This document shows, piece by piece, positions 61,528 through 62,754 of a stretch of 62,754 bases of DNA. The notes under the pieces were generated by a model. The model saw only the letters and a list, made by a program, of their open reading frames with translations. It was not told where the DNA came from and did not search any database. Made by a program: the position numbers and the translations under genes. Each line of letters opens with the position of its first letter. Within the stretch, counting starts at the first letter, position 1. Origin of the DNA: Ruminococcus sp. (GTDB taxonomy: Bacteria; Bacillota; Clostridia; Oscillospirales; Ruminococcaceae). The stretch covers positions 1 to 62,754 of the forward strand of contig JAEELF010000062.1 in NCBI GenBank assembly GCA_016288815.1, in the 5' to 3' direction.

Positions 61528-62754
61528 TTAGTCCTGTCCGTAGAGTGTTGTGAGACGTGTGAGGTAATCGTAACGATCCTTTGCGTTCTCAACTGCTGCG
61601 TCAAACAGCTTCTCTGCTCTCTCAGGATTGGAGCGTGCAAGCGAGTTGTAACGTACTTCGCCCATGAGGAAGTTCTTGTACTCGTCTACGTTCGGTGCCT
61701 TCGAGTCGAGAATGAAGGGGTTCTTGCCCTCCTTCTTGAGGTCAGGATTGTATCTGTAGAGGTGCCAGTAGCCTGCCTCAACAGCCTTCTTCTCCTCTGC
61801 CTGTGCTGTTGCCATACCGGTCTTGATACCGTGGTTGATACAAGGTGCATAGCAGATAACGATGGACGGTCCGTCGTATGCCTCAGCCTCAGCGAATGCC
61901 TTGATGCACTGGTTCATGTTTGCGCCCATTGCAACGTGTGCAACGTATACATAACCGTAGCTCATTGCGATACCAGCAAGGTCCTTCTTCTTTACGACCT
62001 TACCAGCTGCTGCGAACTGTGCGATAGCTCCTGTAGGTGTGGACTTGGAAGCCTGTCCGCCTGTGTTGGAGTAAACCTCAGTATCGAATACGAGGATATT
62101 TACGTTCTTGCCCTGTGCGATAACGTGGTCGAGACCGCCGAAGCCGATATCGTATGCCCAGCCGTCGCCGCCGAAGATCCACTGAGACTTCTTGGAGAGG
62201 TAGTCCTTCTCAGCAAGGATAGCCTTAGCCTCGTCACAGCCGCAAGCCTCGAGTGCTGCTACGAGCTTGTCTGTTGCGATGTTGTTTGCAACGCCGTCGT
62301 TGTAGGTGTCGAGGTACTCAGCGATAGCTGCCTTGACGTCAGCGTTCTCAGCCTTCTCCTGGAGAGCGAGGACCTTGTCTGTTACTCTCTTGCGGAGGGT
62401 CTGTGTTGCGAGGTACATACCGTAACCGAACTCAGCGTTGTCCTCGAAGAGGGAGTTGCTCCATGCAGGACCTCTGCCCTTCTTGTTTACTGTGTAAGGT
62501 GTGGAAGGTGCGGAGCCGCCCCAGATAGAGGAGCATCCTGTAGCGTTAGCGATCATCATTCTGTCGCCGAAGAGCTGAGTTACCAGCTTAGCGTAAGGAG
62601 TCTCGCCGCAGCCTGCGCAAGCGCCGGAGAATTCCAGGAGGGGCTGTCTGAACTGTGAGCCCTTGACTGTCTCAGCCTTGAACTTAGCAGCAACTTCTTC
62701 CTTCTCGTCGATCGTTCTGCCGTAGTTGAATACTTCCTGCTGATCCATCTGTGA
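61528..62754 (-). CDS. nifJ: Pyruvate:ferredoxin (flavodoxin) oxidoreductase, C-terminal part
   Basis: Partial: the frame is open to the window edge (codons before M at 62748 read S-Q). The 408 residues present are the C-terminal thiamine-diphosphate domain of a single-chain pyruvate:ferredoxin oxidoreductase of about 1,170 residues. CAGCGETPY carries cysteines of the cluster region; GGDGWAYDIGFGGLDHV is the TPP-binding motif, and VYSNTGGQASKSTPTGA follows. The enzyme oxidises pyruvate to acetyl-CoA while reducing ferredoxin, feeding the acetyl-CoA used by the fatty-acid operon. Confidence 0.93.
   Translation of the reverse strand, partial: SQMDQQEVFNYGRTIDEKEEVAAKFKAETVKGSQFRQPLLEFSGACAGCGETPYAKLVTQLFGDRMMIANATGCSSIWGGSAPSTPYTVNKKGRGPAWSNSLFEDNAEFGYGMYLATQTLRKRVTDKVLALQEKAENADVKAAIAEYLDTYNDGVANNIATDKLVAALEACGCDEAKAILAEKDYLSKKSQWIFGGDGWAYDIGFGGLDHVIAQGKNVNILVFDTEVYSNTGGQASKSTPTGAIAQFAAAGKVVKKKDLAGIAMSYGYVYVAHVAMGANMNQCIKAFAEAEAYDGPSIVICYAPCINHGIKTGMATAQAEEKKAVEAGYWHLYRYNPDLKKEGKNPFILDSKAPNVDEYKNFLMGEVRYNSLARSNPERAEKLFDAAVENAKDRYDYLTRLTTLYGQD

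Overview
The window reads as a gene-dense chromosomal segment of an anaerobic, GC-moderate Gram-positive of the Oscillospiraceae/Ruminococcus type. Three secreted proteins end in type I dockerins (two GH9 cellulases and a leucine-rich-repeat protein). The fatty-acid genes are of the clostridial FabK type, the glycolytic end-enzyme is pyruvate:ferredoxin oxidoreductase, and sigma-A-like TTGACA/TATAAT promoters and GGAGG ribosome binding sites are common. The genus is an inference from protein character; no search was run. No prophage, plasmid, CRISPR array or intact insertion sequence was seen.

Layout. 1-5.5 kb: ThrH phosphatase, an orphan solute-binding lipoprotein, and an ECF sigma / anti-sigma / DUF4097-like lipoprotein operon. 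5.5-9.3 kb: AraC regulator, ComM/YifB ATPase, RodA. 9.9-16.7 kb (minus strand): CmpB-like membrane protein, a zinc-ribbon/TPM pair, and a heterodimeric ABC exporter. 16.9-17.6 kb: a four-helix-bundle pseudogene between two long direct repeats that touch a tRNA-Gln gene. 17.8-19.5 kb: lipid kinase plus a receiver-like/degenerate GGDEF-like protein. 19.5-24.3 kb (minus): LRR-dockerin protein, amidohydrolase, aroK, GNAT, aroE, fabD.

24.6-36.0 kb (plus) is the core of the window: a type II fatty-acid operon fabH-deaminase-fabK-fabG-fabF-accB-[three paralogous membrane proteins]-fabZ-accC-accD-accA-acpP. It covers malonyl-CoA formation, elongation and the carrier protein; fabD is transcribed divergently. 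The three membrane proteins between accB and fabZ belong to one unrecognised family and are the best candidate here for an undescribed component. Related functions appear later: a phosphopantetheinyl transferase (53.1 kb) that could activate ACP, and a FakA-type fatty-acid kinase with an Asp23 partner (50.9-53.0 kb).

36.4-45 kb (minus): guaB, two small lipoproteins, an LRR lipoprotein, typA, a hypothetical, tRNA-Tyr/Thr/Pro, a small acidic membrane protein and rsmE. 45.6-62.8 kb: GH9-dockerin cellulase, a GT-C-like membrane protein, a structured RNA candidate just behind fakA, fakA/asp23, Sfp-type transferase, an FHA/PP2C/small membrane protein module, a second GH9-dockerin cellulase, an autoregulated-looking HTH/membrane pair, a second orphan solute-binding protein and the 3' part of nifJ.

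A feature cutting across the window is a family of mosaic intergenic repeats built from short palindromic modules (labelled A-H below) that recur in different order and orientation in more than ten gene-free stretches, one of them inside the fatty-acid operon directly ahead of the fabG ribosome binding site. Where copies differ in stem sequence, both arms of the hairpin usually differ together.
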